A stretch of DNA of 5,440 nucleotides from an uncultured beta proteobacterium. Lineage in GTDB: Bacteria > Pseudomonadota > Gammaproteobacteria > Burkholderiales > Burkholderiaceae_C. A model generated the notes under the pieces. The model worked only from the letters and a program-made list of their open reading frames with translations. It ran no database searches and was not told the DNA's origin. The stretch is from NCBI GenBank assembly GCA_903886165.1, contig CAISLL010000244.1, positions 1-5,440 of the forward strand, in the 5' to 3' direction. Position numbers and translations under genes: made by a program. Below are positions 1 to 5,440 of the stretch, piece by piece (within the stretch, counting starts at the first letter, position 1; each line of letters opens with the position of its first letter).

Positions 1-1
1 T

Positions 2-868
2 GCCCCTGATTTCAACCTTGACCTGGAAGCCGACCTGAAGGCAAGCGGCATCAAAACCGTGCATTTTGTCTGCCCCTCGATCTGGGCATGGCGTCCTGAA
101 CGGGTTGAGAAGATCAGGCGCAGCATTGACCATGTGCTGTGTATTTTTCCGTTCGAGCCAGCCTTGCTGGGGCAGCACGGCATTGCTGCAACCTACGTGG
201 GGCACCCGCTGGCAAACGTGATCCCGATGGTGCCCGACCGCACGGCGGTCCGAGCCGCGCTTGGCTTGTCGATGACCGACCGGGTGGTGGCGATTTTGCC
301 GGGTAGTCGCCAGTCCGAAATCAGGCACCTTGCATTATGCTTTTTTAAGGCTGCAGACCTTATATATAAAGCGGATGACGCTATTAAATTTATTGTCCCT
401 GCGATCCCCTTCCTGAAGCTCGAGATTCAACGCGCCGCAGTGCTCAGCGGCATGCAGCACCGCTTGCAGATTTTGGATGGCCAGTCGCACACTGCGTTGG
501 CCGCCTGTGATGTGACCCTGATTGCCAGTGGCACCGCCACCCTGGAAGCGGCGCTGTTCAAGCGCCCGATGGTGATCGCCTACCGCATGGGCGCGCTGTC
601 ATGGCAACTCATGCGGCGCAAGAAGCTGCAGCCTTGGGTTGGCCTGCCCAACATCCTGAGCCAGGATTTTGTGGTGCCTGAGCTGCTGCAGAGTGCTGCC
701 ACTCCCGAAGCGCTGGCCGCTGAAGTCTTGCGCTGGCTGGATGCTGCCCGCACCGAACCTGAGAAAATAGCGGCTCTTGAACAACGATTCACCGCGTTGC
801 ATACCGAGTTGCAGCGCGACACACCTACGCTTGCCGCCCATGCCATCGCGCACATTCTCGAAAACTAA
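2..868 (+). CDS. lpxB: Lipid A disaccharide synthase, 5'-truncated by window edge
   Basis: LpxB joins UDP-2,3-diacylglucosamine to 2,3-diacylglucosamine-1-phosphate (lipid X), releasing UDP and forming the tetra-acylated disaccharide of lipid A. It is a GT19, GT-B-fold enzyme working at the inner face of the cytoplasmic membrane. The frame is open from base 2 to the TAA at 866-868, giving 288 residues; against the roughly 380 usual for the family, about the first 95 are missing. Visible family landmarks are APDFNL at the left edge, the SIWAWR block, VGHPLAN, LPGSR (window residues 99-103) and the C-terminal ASGTATLE block (175-182) followed by RPMVIAYR, all lining up with E. coli LpxB as I recall it. 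The GTG at 59 is an internal codon, not the start. rnhB follows in the same direction, as in the lpx cluster of many proteobacteria. An AT-rich patch at 341-396 differs sharply in composition from the rest but keeps the frame and the family length. Confidence 0.97.
   Translation, partial: APDFNLDLEADLKASGIKTVHFVCPSIWAWRPERVEKIRRSIDHVLCIFPFEPALLGQHGIAATYVGHPLANVIPMVPDRTAVRAALGLSMTDRVVAILPGSRQSEIRHLALCFFKAADLIYKADDAIKFIVPAIPFLKLEIQRAAVLSGMQHRLQILDGQSHTALAACDVTLIASGTATLEAALFKRPMVIAYRMGALSWQLMRRKKLQPWVGLPNILSQDFVVPELLQSAATPEALAAEVLRWLDAARTEPEKIAALEQRFTALHTELQRDTPTLAAHAIAHILEN
334..396 (+). repeat. AT-rich patch inside lpxB, possible remnant of a dispersed repeat
   Basis: Bases 341-396 contain only 17 G or C of 56, in an otherwise GC-rich gene. 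The patch holds a perfect 10-base palindrome TTATATATAA (360-369) and the motif GCTATTAAATTTATTGT (380-396), which matches 14 of 17 bases at 1751-1767 in the methyltransferase gene. It uses codons scarce elsewhere in the window (TTA, ATA). From memory, Comamonadaceae genomes carry many short dispersed palindromic repeats with a GCTATTAAA-like end and an AGCGCTTATATATAAGCGCT-like core. Membership in that family is inference. Confidence 0.35.
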
Positions 869-932
869 GGCCAGTTCTGCCAAACTGTCGGCCACGCGCC
901 AGCCCAGGCGCAGAGTCGCCGCGCAGGCCAGC

Positions 933-1538
933 ATGTTGCAAGTTGCCCTGCAGTGGGGCGTCAATGGCTTGGTTGCCGGTGTGGACGAGGCCGGTCGTGG
1001 GCCGCTTGCTGGCCCGGTGTTGGCGGCAGCGGTGATTCTGGACGACCTGCATCCGATCAAGGGTTTGGCGGATTCCAAAAAACTCACGGCCCGCCGCCGT
1101 GAGCAGTTGTATGACGAGATCCGGGCCAAGGCCTTGTGTTGTGCGGTGGCACAAGCCAGCGTTCAGGAAATTGATGAGCTCAATATCCTGCAAGCCACCT
1201 TGCTGGCCATGCGCCGGGCCGTCGAGGGCTTGCGCCTTGTCCCTAGGCTGGTGTTGGTGGATGGCAACCGGCTGCCGGTGTTGCCGATGCGAGCCGAGGC
1301 CATCGTCAAGGGGGATGCGCTGGTGGCGGCCATCTCGGCGGCGTCCATTCTGGCCAAAGTGACGCGTGACCGCTGGTGTGCCGAGGTCGATCAGCAATAC
1401 CCCGCCTACGGGTTTGCCAAACACAAAGGCTATGGCACCGCCGAGCATCTGGCCGCCCTGCAGGCACATGGGGCCTGCCCGGCGCACCGCACCACTTTTC
1501 GCCCGGTCACCGACGTGCTGGGGAGACCACATCCATGA
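933..1538 (+). CDS. rnhB: Ribonuclease HII
   Basis: RNase HII is a cytoplasmic, metal-dependent endonuclease that cuts the RNA strand of RNA-DNA hybrids and nicks 5' of single ribonucleotides left in DNA, starting ribonucleotide excision repair. From the ATG at 933 the protein has 201 residues, close to the 198 of E. coli. The DEAGRG motif supplies D18 and E19, DGN supplies D110 and KGD supplies D128; the 18-residue spacing of the last two equals that of D108/D126 in E. coli. The conserved SAASILAKVTRD block and a late YGFAKHKGYGT block also fit. The start is uncertain: 933 has only a weak AGG at 925-927, while an in-frame ATG at 840 (inside the lpxB end) would add 31 residues rich in Lys, Arg and Ser. 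The 933 start leaves a 64-base gap after lpxB. The downstream methyltransferase ATG overlaps the stop codon, implying translational coupling. Confidence 0.95.
   Translation: MLQVALQWGVNGLVAGVDEAGRGPLAGPVLAAAVILDDLHPIKGLADSKKLTARRREQLYDEIRAKALCCAVAQASVQEIDELNILQATLLAMRRAVEGLRLVPRLVLVDGNRLPVLPMRAEAIVKGDALVAAISAASILAKVTRDRWCAEVDQQYPAYGFAKHKGYGTAEHLAALQAHGACPAHRTTFRPVTDVLGRPHP
1521..1525 (+). promoter_or_regulatory. Shine-Dalgarno of the RNA methyltransferase gene
   Basis: GGGAG lies nine bases before the ATG at 1535, within the last codons of rnhB. It supports 1535 as the start rather than the upstream in-frame start at 1376. Confidence 0.7.
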
Positions 1539-2320
1539 CGGCAACCTTGCTGATCAGCTCGCGCGACAACGCCTTTGTCAAAGACTTGAAAAAGCTGGCG
1601 CATGGCAGCACCGAATATCGCAAGCAGCGGCGCATCTGGGCCGAAGGTGACCATTTGCTGCGTGCGGCGGTGCAGCGGGGTGTGCAACCCGCCTTGGGTG
1701 TATTTTCAGAGTCCTTTTGGCCTTTTGCTCAGGCAGAATATGCACAGGCAGCTATTAAAAATATAGTTTTGTCTGACCTGCTTTATGACACGGTCAGTTC
1801 GCTGGAATCACCTGCCCGTATGGGGTTTGTCTTTGATTTGCCGCAGGTGCCTACTTTGCAGCCATTGGCGGCCAGTGTGATTCTTGACCGGGTGCAGGAT
1901 GCTGGTAACGTGGGTGCTATTTTGCGCAGTGCCTCGGCTTTTGGTTTCAAACAGATCATCGCCATCAAGGGCACCGCCGCCCTCTGGAGCCCCAAGGTAT
2001 TGCGGGCCGGCATGGGCGCGCACTGGGGCCTGCAACTGATGGAAGGTGCCGATCTGAATTTGCTGGATGCGCTCGCAGTGCCCCTGCTGGTGACCAGCTC
2101 TCACCGTGGCAGTTTCCTGCATCAAATGCTATCAAAAAAGGAGCTTTTGATGCCATGTGCGTGGGCGCTGGGGCATGAAGGGCAGGGCGTCAGCGCCGAA
2201 CTGGAGGCGCGCGCCAGCCAGCATGTGCGCATTGCACAGCCGGGCGGTGAAGAGTCGCTCAACGTGGCCACGGCGGCGACCATTTGCCTGCACGCCAGCG
2301 CCACGGCGCATCTCGTCTAG
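1535..2320 (+). CDS. SpoU/TrmH-family RNA 2'-O-ribose methyltransferase
   Basis: This is an AdoMet-dependent SPOUT-class enzyme predicted to methylate a ribose 2'-OH in rRNA or tRNA; the target cannot be told from sequence. It has 261 residues from an ATG that overlaps the rnhB stop (ATGA), with GGGAG at good distance. The N-terminal part, with RRIWAEGDHLL near residues 28-38, resembles the L30e-like substrate-binding domain. The knotted catalytic domain shows all three SpoU motifs: LDRVQDAGNVGAILRS (117-132, with N125 and R131), GHEGQG (213-218), and PGGEESLNVATAA (236-248, with S241, L242, N243). It is probably co-transcribed with lpxB and rnhB. The gene carries two short AT-rich stretches (1751-1767 and 2119-2153) unlike their surroundings. 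It belongs to the generic group annotated as RNA methyltransferase or 23S rRNA methyltransferase, so no symbol is given. Confidence 0.94.
   Translation: MTATLLISSRDNAFVKDLKKLAHGSTEYRKQRRIWAEGDHLLRAAVQRGVQPALGVFSESFWPFAQAEYAQAAIKNIVLSDLLYDTVSSLESPARMGFVFDLPQVPTLQPLAASVILDRVQDAGNVGAILRSASAFGFKQIIAIKGTAALWSPKVLRAGMGAHWGLQLMEGADLNLLDALAVPLLVTSSHRGSFLHQMLSKKELLMPCAWALGHEGQGVSAELEARASQHVRIAQPGGEESLNVATAATICLHASATAHLV
1749..1772 (+). repeat. AT-rich motif in the methyltransferase gene, related to the lpxB patch
   Basis: GCTATTAAAAATATAGT at 1751-1767 matches 14 of 17 bases of the motif at 380-396 in lpxB, on the same strand and in the same codon phase. They encode A-I-K-N-I-V here and A-I-K-F-I-V in lpxB. 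Bases 1751-1770 contain 3 G or C of 20. A shared repeat origin is inferred; two short AT-rich matches could also arise by chance. Confidence 0.3.
2119..2153 (+). repeat. Imperfect inverted repeat inside the methyltransferase gene
   Basis: The left arm GCATCAAATGCT (2119-2130) pairs with the right arm AGCTTTTGATGC (2142-2153) with one mismatch in 12, around an 11-base AT-rich loop. It encodes residues between the LLVTSSH strand and the GHEGQG motif. It lies well inside the gene, 165 bases before the stop, and has no trailing T run, so it is not a terminator for this gene. Its ATCAAA/GCTATC elements resemble the other two AT-rich patches only loosely. Confidence 0.5.
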
Positions 2321-2334
2321 GGCTGTCCCTGGTC

Positions 2335-2340
2335 TATAAT
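2335..2340 (+). promoter_or_regulatory. Putative -10 box of the carA promoter
   Basis: A perfect TATAAT sits 15 bases after the methyltransferase stop and would start transcription near 2347, giving a leader of about 120 nt before carA. No good TTGACA-like -35 is seen at 16-18 bases upstream (around 2311-2318, CTCGTC-like), and there is no correctly placed TG extension. The call rests on the -10 match and its position in the only sizeable gap of the window. Confidence 0.45.
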
Positions 2341-2356
2341 CGCGGCCAATTTTGCA

Positions 2357-2443
2357 CCCGCGTACGCTCGCAGCAGCAGCCTCAGACCTATCCCACCAAG
2401 TTGTCACACCAGGAAGAAATTTCCTGCGTGCTTGGGCGTACCC
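2357..2443 (+). other. Possible structured 5' leader RNA of carA
   Basis: CCCGCGTACGC (2357-2367) can pair with GCGTGCTTGGG (2426-2436): ten of eleven positions pair, two of them as G-U wobbles. This stem would enclose a small hairpin AGGAAGAAATTTCCT (2411-2425) directly beside its right arm. A competing hairpin GGGCGTACCC (2434-2443) shares the GGG at 2434-2436, so it and the long stem exclude each other. No known riboswitch or attenuator class is recognised and no convincing leader peptide is seen. car operons are commonly regulated by pyrimidines and arginine, but linking these stems to that is inference. Confidence 0.3.
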
Positions 2444-2453
2444 GTAACTATTT

Positions 2454-2459
2454 CGGAGA
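2454..2459 (+). promoter_or_regulatory. Shine-Dalgarno of carA
   Basis: CGGAGA ends six bases before the GTG at 2466, with the GGAG core seven bases away. It fixes the non-ATG start of carA, for which no in-frame ATG lies nearby. Confidence 0.75.
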
Positions 2460-2465
2460 ACCCCC

Positions 2466-3653
2466 GTGCTTTTGTCTCTCAAGGGAAATACCTCATTGGC
2501 CATATTGGCGCTCGCAGACGGTACGGTCTACCAAGGCAATGCCATCGGAGCCAGTGGCAGCACCGTTGGCGAGGTGGTGTTCAACACCTCCATGACTGGT
2601 TACCAGGAAATCCTCACGGACCCGAGTTATTGCCAGCAAATCGTCACTCTCACCTATCCGCATATTGGCAACTACGGTGTCAACCCGCAGGACATGGAGT
2701 CCGACAAAGTCCACGCGGCTGGCCTGATCATCAAGGATTTGCCGCAAGTAGCCTCTAACTTTCGGTCAACCCAGCCGCTTGATGCTTATCTGCGTGAACA
2801 AGGCACCGTGGCCATTGCCAACATTGACACGCGCCAGTTGACGCGCCAACTGCGGACGAAGGGGGCGCAAAACGGCTGCATTCTGGCACTGACTGCGGGT
2901 GAGGTGATGACCCAGGCGGTGATTGACCGGGCGCTGGCGCTTGCCAAATCGGCGCCAGCCATGACGGGCCTGGACCTCGCCAAAGTGGTCAGTGCCAAAG
3001 CCGGTTATGACTGGACCCAAACCGAGTGGGCGCTTTTTAACCCGGAACACGATGGGTCGCCCGGTTTTGGCGAGCAAACAGCGCCGCGTTTCCATGTGGT
3101 GGCCTATGACTTTGGTGTCAAGAGGAACATCCTGCGCATGTTGGCCCACCGCGGATGCAAAGTCACTGTGGTGCCGGCTCAAACGCCTGCGGCTGACGTG
3201 CTCAAACACCAACCTGACGGCATTTTCTTAAGCAACGGCCCGGGTGATCCCGAGCCTTGCGACTACGCCATAACCGCTGCGGGCGAGCTGATCAACAGCG
3301 GCATCCCCACTTTTGGCATTTGCCTGGGCCATCAGATCATGGCGCTGGCCTCCGGGGCCAAGACCTTCAAAATGAAGTTTGGCCACCATGGTGCCAACCA
3401 TCCGGTGAAAGACCTCGACAGCGGGCGGGTGTCCATCACCAGCCAAAACCATGGATTTGCCGTGGACGAAAAGACACTGCCAGCCAATCTGCGTGCCACC
3501 CACGTCAGCCTGTTTGACGGCACGCTGCAAGGCCTGGCGCGCACCGACAAGCCCGCGTTCTGTTTTCAAGGTCACCCGGAAGCCTCGCCCGGCCCGCATG
3601 ACATCGGTTACCTGTTCGACCGCTTCATTGCCTTCATGGAGGCGCGTGGATGA
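2466..3653 (+). CDS. carA: Carbamoyl-phosphate synthase small chain (glutamine amidotransferase subunit)
   Basis: CarA hydrolyses glutamine and passes ammonia through a tunnel to CarB for carbamoyl phosphate synthesis, the entry to arginine and pyrimidine synthesis in the cytoplasm. The protein has 395 residues from a GTG start (E. coli 382). Residues 1 to about 150 form the CPSase small-chain domain, with the conserved VVFNTSMTGYQEILTDPSY and YPHIGNYGVN blocks. The class I glutamine amidotransferase domain starts near YDFGVKRN (214-221), carries SNGPGDP (256-262), nucleophile C286 in GICLGHQ, and H370/E372 in QGHPEAS. The 84-residue spacing from Cys to His equals that of C269/H353 in E. coli, so the triad is intact. 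It is preceded by a 145-base gap with a putative promoter and leader. Its stop overlaps the ATG of the exporter gene (ATGA), so the two are probably translationally coupled. Confidence 0.99.
   Translation: MLLSLKGNTSLAILALADGTVYQGNAIGASGSTVGEVVFNTSMTGYQEILTDPSYCQQIVTLTYPHIGNYGVNPQDMESDKVHAAGLIIKDLPQVASNFRSTQPLDAYLREQGTVAIANIDTRQLTRQLRTKGAQNGCILALTAGEVMTQAVIDRALALAKSAPAMTGLDLAKVVSAKAGYDWTQTEWALFNPEHDGSPGFGEQTAPRFHVVAYDFGVKRNILRMLAHRGCKVTVVPAQTPAADVLKHQPDGIFLSNGPGDPEPCDYAITAAGELINSGIPTFGICLGHQIMALASGAKTFKMKFGHHGANHPVKDLDSGRVSITSQNHGFAVDEKTLPANLRATHVSLFDGTLQGLARTDKPAFCFQGHPEASPGPHDIGYLFDRFIAFMEARG
3638..3642 (+). promoter_or_regulatory. Shine-Dalgarno of the leuE-like gene
   Basis: GGAGG lies seven bases before the ATG at 3650, inside the last codons of carA. 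It supports the start that overlaps the carA stop and argues that the exporter is translated together with carA. Confidence 0.75.
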
Positions 3654-4327
3654 GTTTTTACGGTGTCACTGACCTGTGGACCTATGTGATCGGTGCTTTT
3701 GGCATCATTTTGCTGCCCGGGCCGAATTCCCTCTATGTGCTTTCCGTGGCCACAGCGCGGGGCATGCGCGCCGGTTTTCAGGGTGCGTACGGTGTGTTTG
3801 TGGGTGACACCATTCTCCTGGTCTGCACTGCCCTTGGCGCTGCGGGCGTGTTGCGTACCTACCCGGCCATGTTTATGGTGGTCAAGTATGTGGGCGCGGC
3901 TTATTTGACCTGGGTGGGTTTGAATCTGCTTTGGGCGGCCCTCGCCAGCCTGCGCGCCCGACCTGATGCCCTGGCAACCGTGGTCAAAGCGTCCGACGGT
4001 ACCAGACCCGATGCCAGCCACTTGCAGCGTCCGTTTCGCCGGGCCCTGGTCATCAGCTTGCTCAACCCCAAGGCGATTTTGTTCTTGTTGTCGTTTTTTG
4101 TGCAGTTCATTGACCCCAATTACGCCCGTCCTGAAGTGCCGTTTCTGATTTTGAGCGTCATTTTGATGGGCTTCAGTGCTGTGTATCTGTCGGTGCTGAT
4201 CGTCGCTGGGGCCAATCTGGCACAAGGGTTTTCCAGGCGCAAGAGGCTGTCTTCCAGTTTGTCCGGCATGGTGGGTGGCCTGTTTGTGTGGTTCGGTGCC
4301 AAGTTGGCCACCGCCAGCCTGAATTGA
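3650..4327 (+). CDS. leuE: LysE/RhtB-family amino-acid exporter, LeuE-type
   Basis: This is a predicted inner-membrane amino-acid exporter of 225 residues. LysE/RhtB proteins expel amino acids in exchange for protons; LeuE of E. coli exports leucine and some other hydrophobic residues. Hydrophobic spans are visible near residues 12-34, 45-68, 74-98, 132-154, 163-191 and 204-222, consistent with about six membrane segments. Family marks are LLPGPN (21-26), GVFVGD (48-53) and LLNPKAILF (137-145) leading into SFFVQFID (148-155), which closely follows LeuE as I recall it. The hydrophilic loop at 99-130 looks about ten residues longer than in E. coli LeuE. Translation likely couples to carA through the ATGA overlap. 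carB follows after 60 bases. Substrate is inferred from similarity only, so the leuE symbol is provisional; the family call is firm. Confidence 0.87.
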   Translation: MSFYGVTDLWTYVIGAFGIILLPGPNSLYVLSVATARGMRAGFQGAYGVFVGDTILLVCTALGAAGVLRTYPAMFMVVKYVGAAYLTWVGLNLLWAALASLRARPDALATVVKASDGTRPDASHLQRPFRRALVISLLNPKAILFLLSFFVQFIDPNYARPEVPFLILSVILMGFSAVYLSVLIVAGANLAQGFSRRKRLSSSLSGMVGGLFVWFGAKLATASLN

Positions 4328-4387
4328 TTATTTATCTGTCATTGCAGTCTGCCGCTGCGCGTGAAAACTAGAAAGCCGTTGTTCAAC

Positions 4388-5440
4388 ATGCCAAAACGTT
4401 CCGATATCAAAAGCATTCTCATCATTGGCGCAGGCCCCATCATCATTGGCCAGGCATGTGAATTTGACTACTCTGGTGTACAAGCCTGCAAGGCTTTGCG
4501 CGAAGAGGGTTACAAGGTCATCCTGATCAACAGCAACCCGGCCACCATCATGACCGACCCGGCCACGGCCGATGTGACTTACATCGAGCCCATCACCTGG
4601 CAAACGGTCGAAAAAATCATTGCCAAAGAGCGCCCGGACGCGATTTTGCCCACCATGGGCGGCCAGACTGCGCTGAATTGCGCCTTGGACCTCTGGCACC
4701 ACGGTGTACTAACCAAGTACACCGGTGCGGCCACAGGCAAGCCGGTCGAGTTGATCGGCGCCAAGCCCGAGGCCATCGACAAAGCAGAAGACCGCCTCAA
4801 GTTCAAGGACGCCATGACCAGCATTGGCCTGGGTTCGGCCCGTTCAGGGATTGCGCACAGCATGGCCGAGGCATGGGATGTGCAAAAAACAGTCGGTTTC
4901 CCGACCGTGATCCGTCCCAGCTTCACACTCGGCGGCACCGGTGGCGGCATCGCCTACAACCCGGAAGAGTTCGAGGTGATCTGCAAGCGCGGTCTGGAGG
5001 CATCACCCACCAACGAACTGCTGATTGAGGAATCGCTGCTGGGCTGGAAAGAATATGAGATGGAAGTGGTGCGTGACAGCGCAGACAACTGCATCATCGT
5101 CTGCTCGATCGAAAACCTGGACCCGATGGGCGTGCACACCGGTGACTCCATCACCGTCGCGCCGGCGCAGACCCTGACGGACAGGGAATACCAGATTCTG
5201 CGCAACGCGTCTTTGGCGGTTTTGCGTGAAATTGGAGTGGACACCGGTGGCTCGAATGTGCAGTTTTCCATCAACCCCAAAGACGGGCGCATGGTGGTCA
5301 TTGAGATGAACCCGCGCGTCAGTCGCTCAAGCGCCCTGGCGTCCAAAGCAACCGGTTTCCCGATTGCCAAGGTGGCGGCCAAGCTGGCCGTGGGCTACAC
5401 GCTGGACGAGCTCAAGAACGAGATCACCGGCGGTGCCACA
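4388..5440 (+). CDS. carB: Carbamoyl-phosphate synthase large chain, 3'-truncated by window edge
   Basis: CarB phosphorylates bicarbonate, joins it to ammonia from CarA to give carbamate, then phosphorylates carbamate to carbamoyl phosphate. The first 351 codons of about 1075 are present and open to the last base. The start MPKRSDIKSILIIGAGP matches the family N-terminus exactly in place. Residues 1 to about 130 form the pre-ATP-grasp domain (EFDYSG, NSNPATIMTD, PTMGGQTALN). The first ATP-grasp follows, with R136, R176 in RPSF, the glycine loop GGTGGG, and E306, N308 and R310 in EMNPRVSRSS. These equal E. coli R129, R169, E299, N301 and R303 shifted by exactly seven, because of an extra segment TGAATGK at 112-118. 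No strong Shine-Dalgarno precedes the ATG: the best purine run, AGAAAG (4370-4375), is 12 bases away. Only the synthetase half nearest the N-terminus can be judged here. Confidence 0.99.
   Translation, partial: MPKRSDIKSILIIGAGPIIIGQACEFDYSGVQACKALREEGYKVILINSNPATIMTDPATADVTYIEPITWQTVEKIIAKERPDAILPTMGGQTALNCALDLWHHGVLTKYTGAATGKPVELIGAKPEAIDKAEDRLKFKDAMTSIGLGSARSGIAHSMAEAWDVQKTVGFPTVIRPSFTLGGTGGGIAYNPEEFEVICKRGLEASPTNELLIEESLLGWKEYEMEVVRDSADNCIIVCSIENLDPMGVHTGDSITVAPAQTLTDREYQILRNASLAVLREIGVDTGGSNVQFSINPKDGRMVVIEMNPRVSRSSALASKATGFPIAKVAAKLAVGYTLDELKNEITGGAT

Noticed and set aside
777..839. TTG at 777 as the rnhB start
   Set aside because: It lies deep in lpxB, has no ribosome-binding site, and would give an N-terminus far longer than RNase HII needs.
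1376..1534. An upstream in-frame start that would extend the methyltransferase by 53 residues
   Set aside because: It would overlap the rnhB C-terminus widely; the extension looks like out-of-frame rnhB, whereas 1535 has a good Shine-Dalgarno and an ATGA junction.
825..1544. A 239-codon open frame on the - strand opposite rnhB, and another at 599-1129
   Set aside because: They lie fully opposite well-recognised genes, show no family motif, and long antisense frames are expected from GC-rich codon bias.
2319..2330. AGGG-CTGT-CCCT hairpin right at the methyltransferase stop as a terminator
   Set aside because: The stem is only four pairs and is followed by the TATAAT region, not a T run.
3608..4225. 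A 205-codon open frame on the - strand opposite the exporter gene
   Set aside because: The + strand encodes a clear LysE/RhtB protein; the antisense product is a low-complexity His/Gln/Gly-rich sequence without recognisable domains.
4324..4352. TTGATT as a -35 of an internal carB promoter
   Set aside because: At the proper distance downstream there is GTCTGC, not a -10 sequence.
1..5440. Mobile element, phage, CRISPR or defence system
   Set aside because: All sizeable coding regions are recognised housekeeping or transport genes; no transposase, integrase, spaced direct repeats or tRNA-like fold was seen.

Overview
The window is a stretch of GC-rich bacterial chromosome with six genes, all on the + strand and tightly packed. 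The sequences point to a betaproteobacterium, most likely of the Comamonadaceae (Rhodoferax/Polaromonas/Acidovorax relatives). This rests on protein resemblance recalled from memory and on the gene order lpxB-rnhB-RNA methyltransferase followed by carA-leuE-carB; no database search was possible.

Left block (2-2320). It starts inside lpxB (lipid A disaccharide synthase, 5' end cut off by the window edge), continues with rnhB (ribonuclease HII), and ends with a SpoU/TrmH-family RNA 2'-O-ribose methyltransferase whose ATG overlaps the rnhB stop codon (ATGA). It reads as the tail of the common proteobacterial lpxD-fabZ-lpxA-lpxB-rnhB envelope cluster.

Middle gap (2321-2465). These 145 bases hold a consensus -10 box and a leader of about 120 nt with possible, partly mutually exclusive RNA stems, ending in a good Shine-Dalgarno before the GTG start of carA. 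This is the only plausible transcription start seen in the window.

Right block (2466-5440). carA (small, glutaminase subunit of carbamoyl-phosphate synthetase) is followed, with an ATGA overlap, by a LeuE-type amino-acid exporter. After 60 bases comes carB (large subunit), which runs off the right edge after 351 codons. CarA releases ammonia from glutamine and CarB uses it with bicarbonate and two ATP to make carbamoyl phosphate for arginine and pyrimidine synthesis. The exporter between the two subunit genes is the main oddity of layout.

I found no mobile element, CRISPR array, rRNA/tRNA gene, phage gene or defence system, and nothing that amounts to a new biological system. The most interesting non-genic signals are short AT-rich patches inside lpxB and the methyltransferase gene. 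Two of them share a 17-base motif in the same codon phase, which suggests remnants of a dispersed repeat absorbed into coding sequence. The structured carA leader is the next most interesting.
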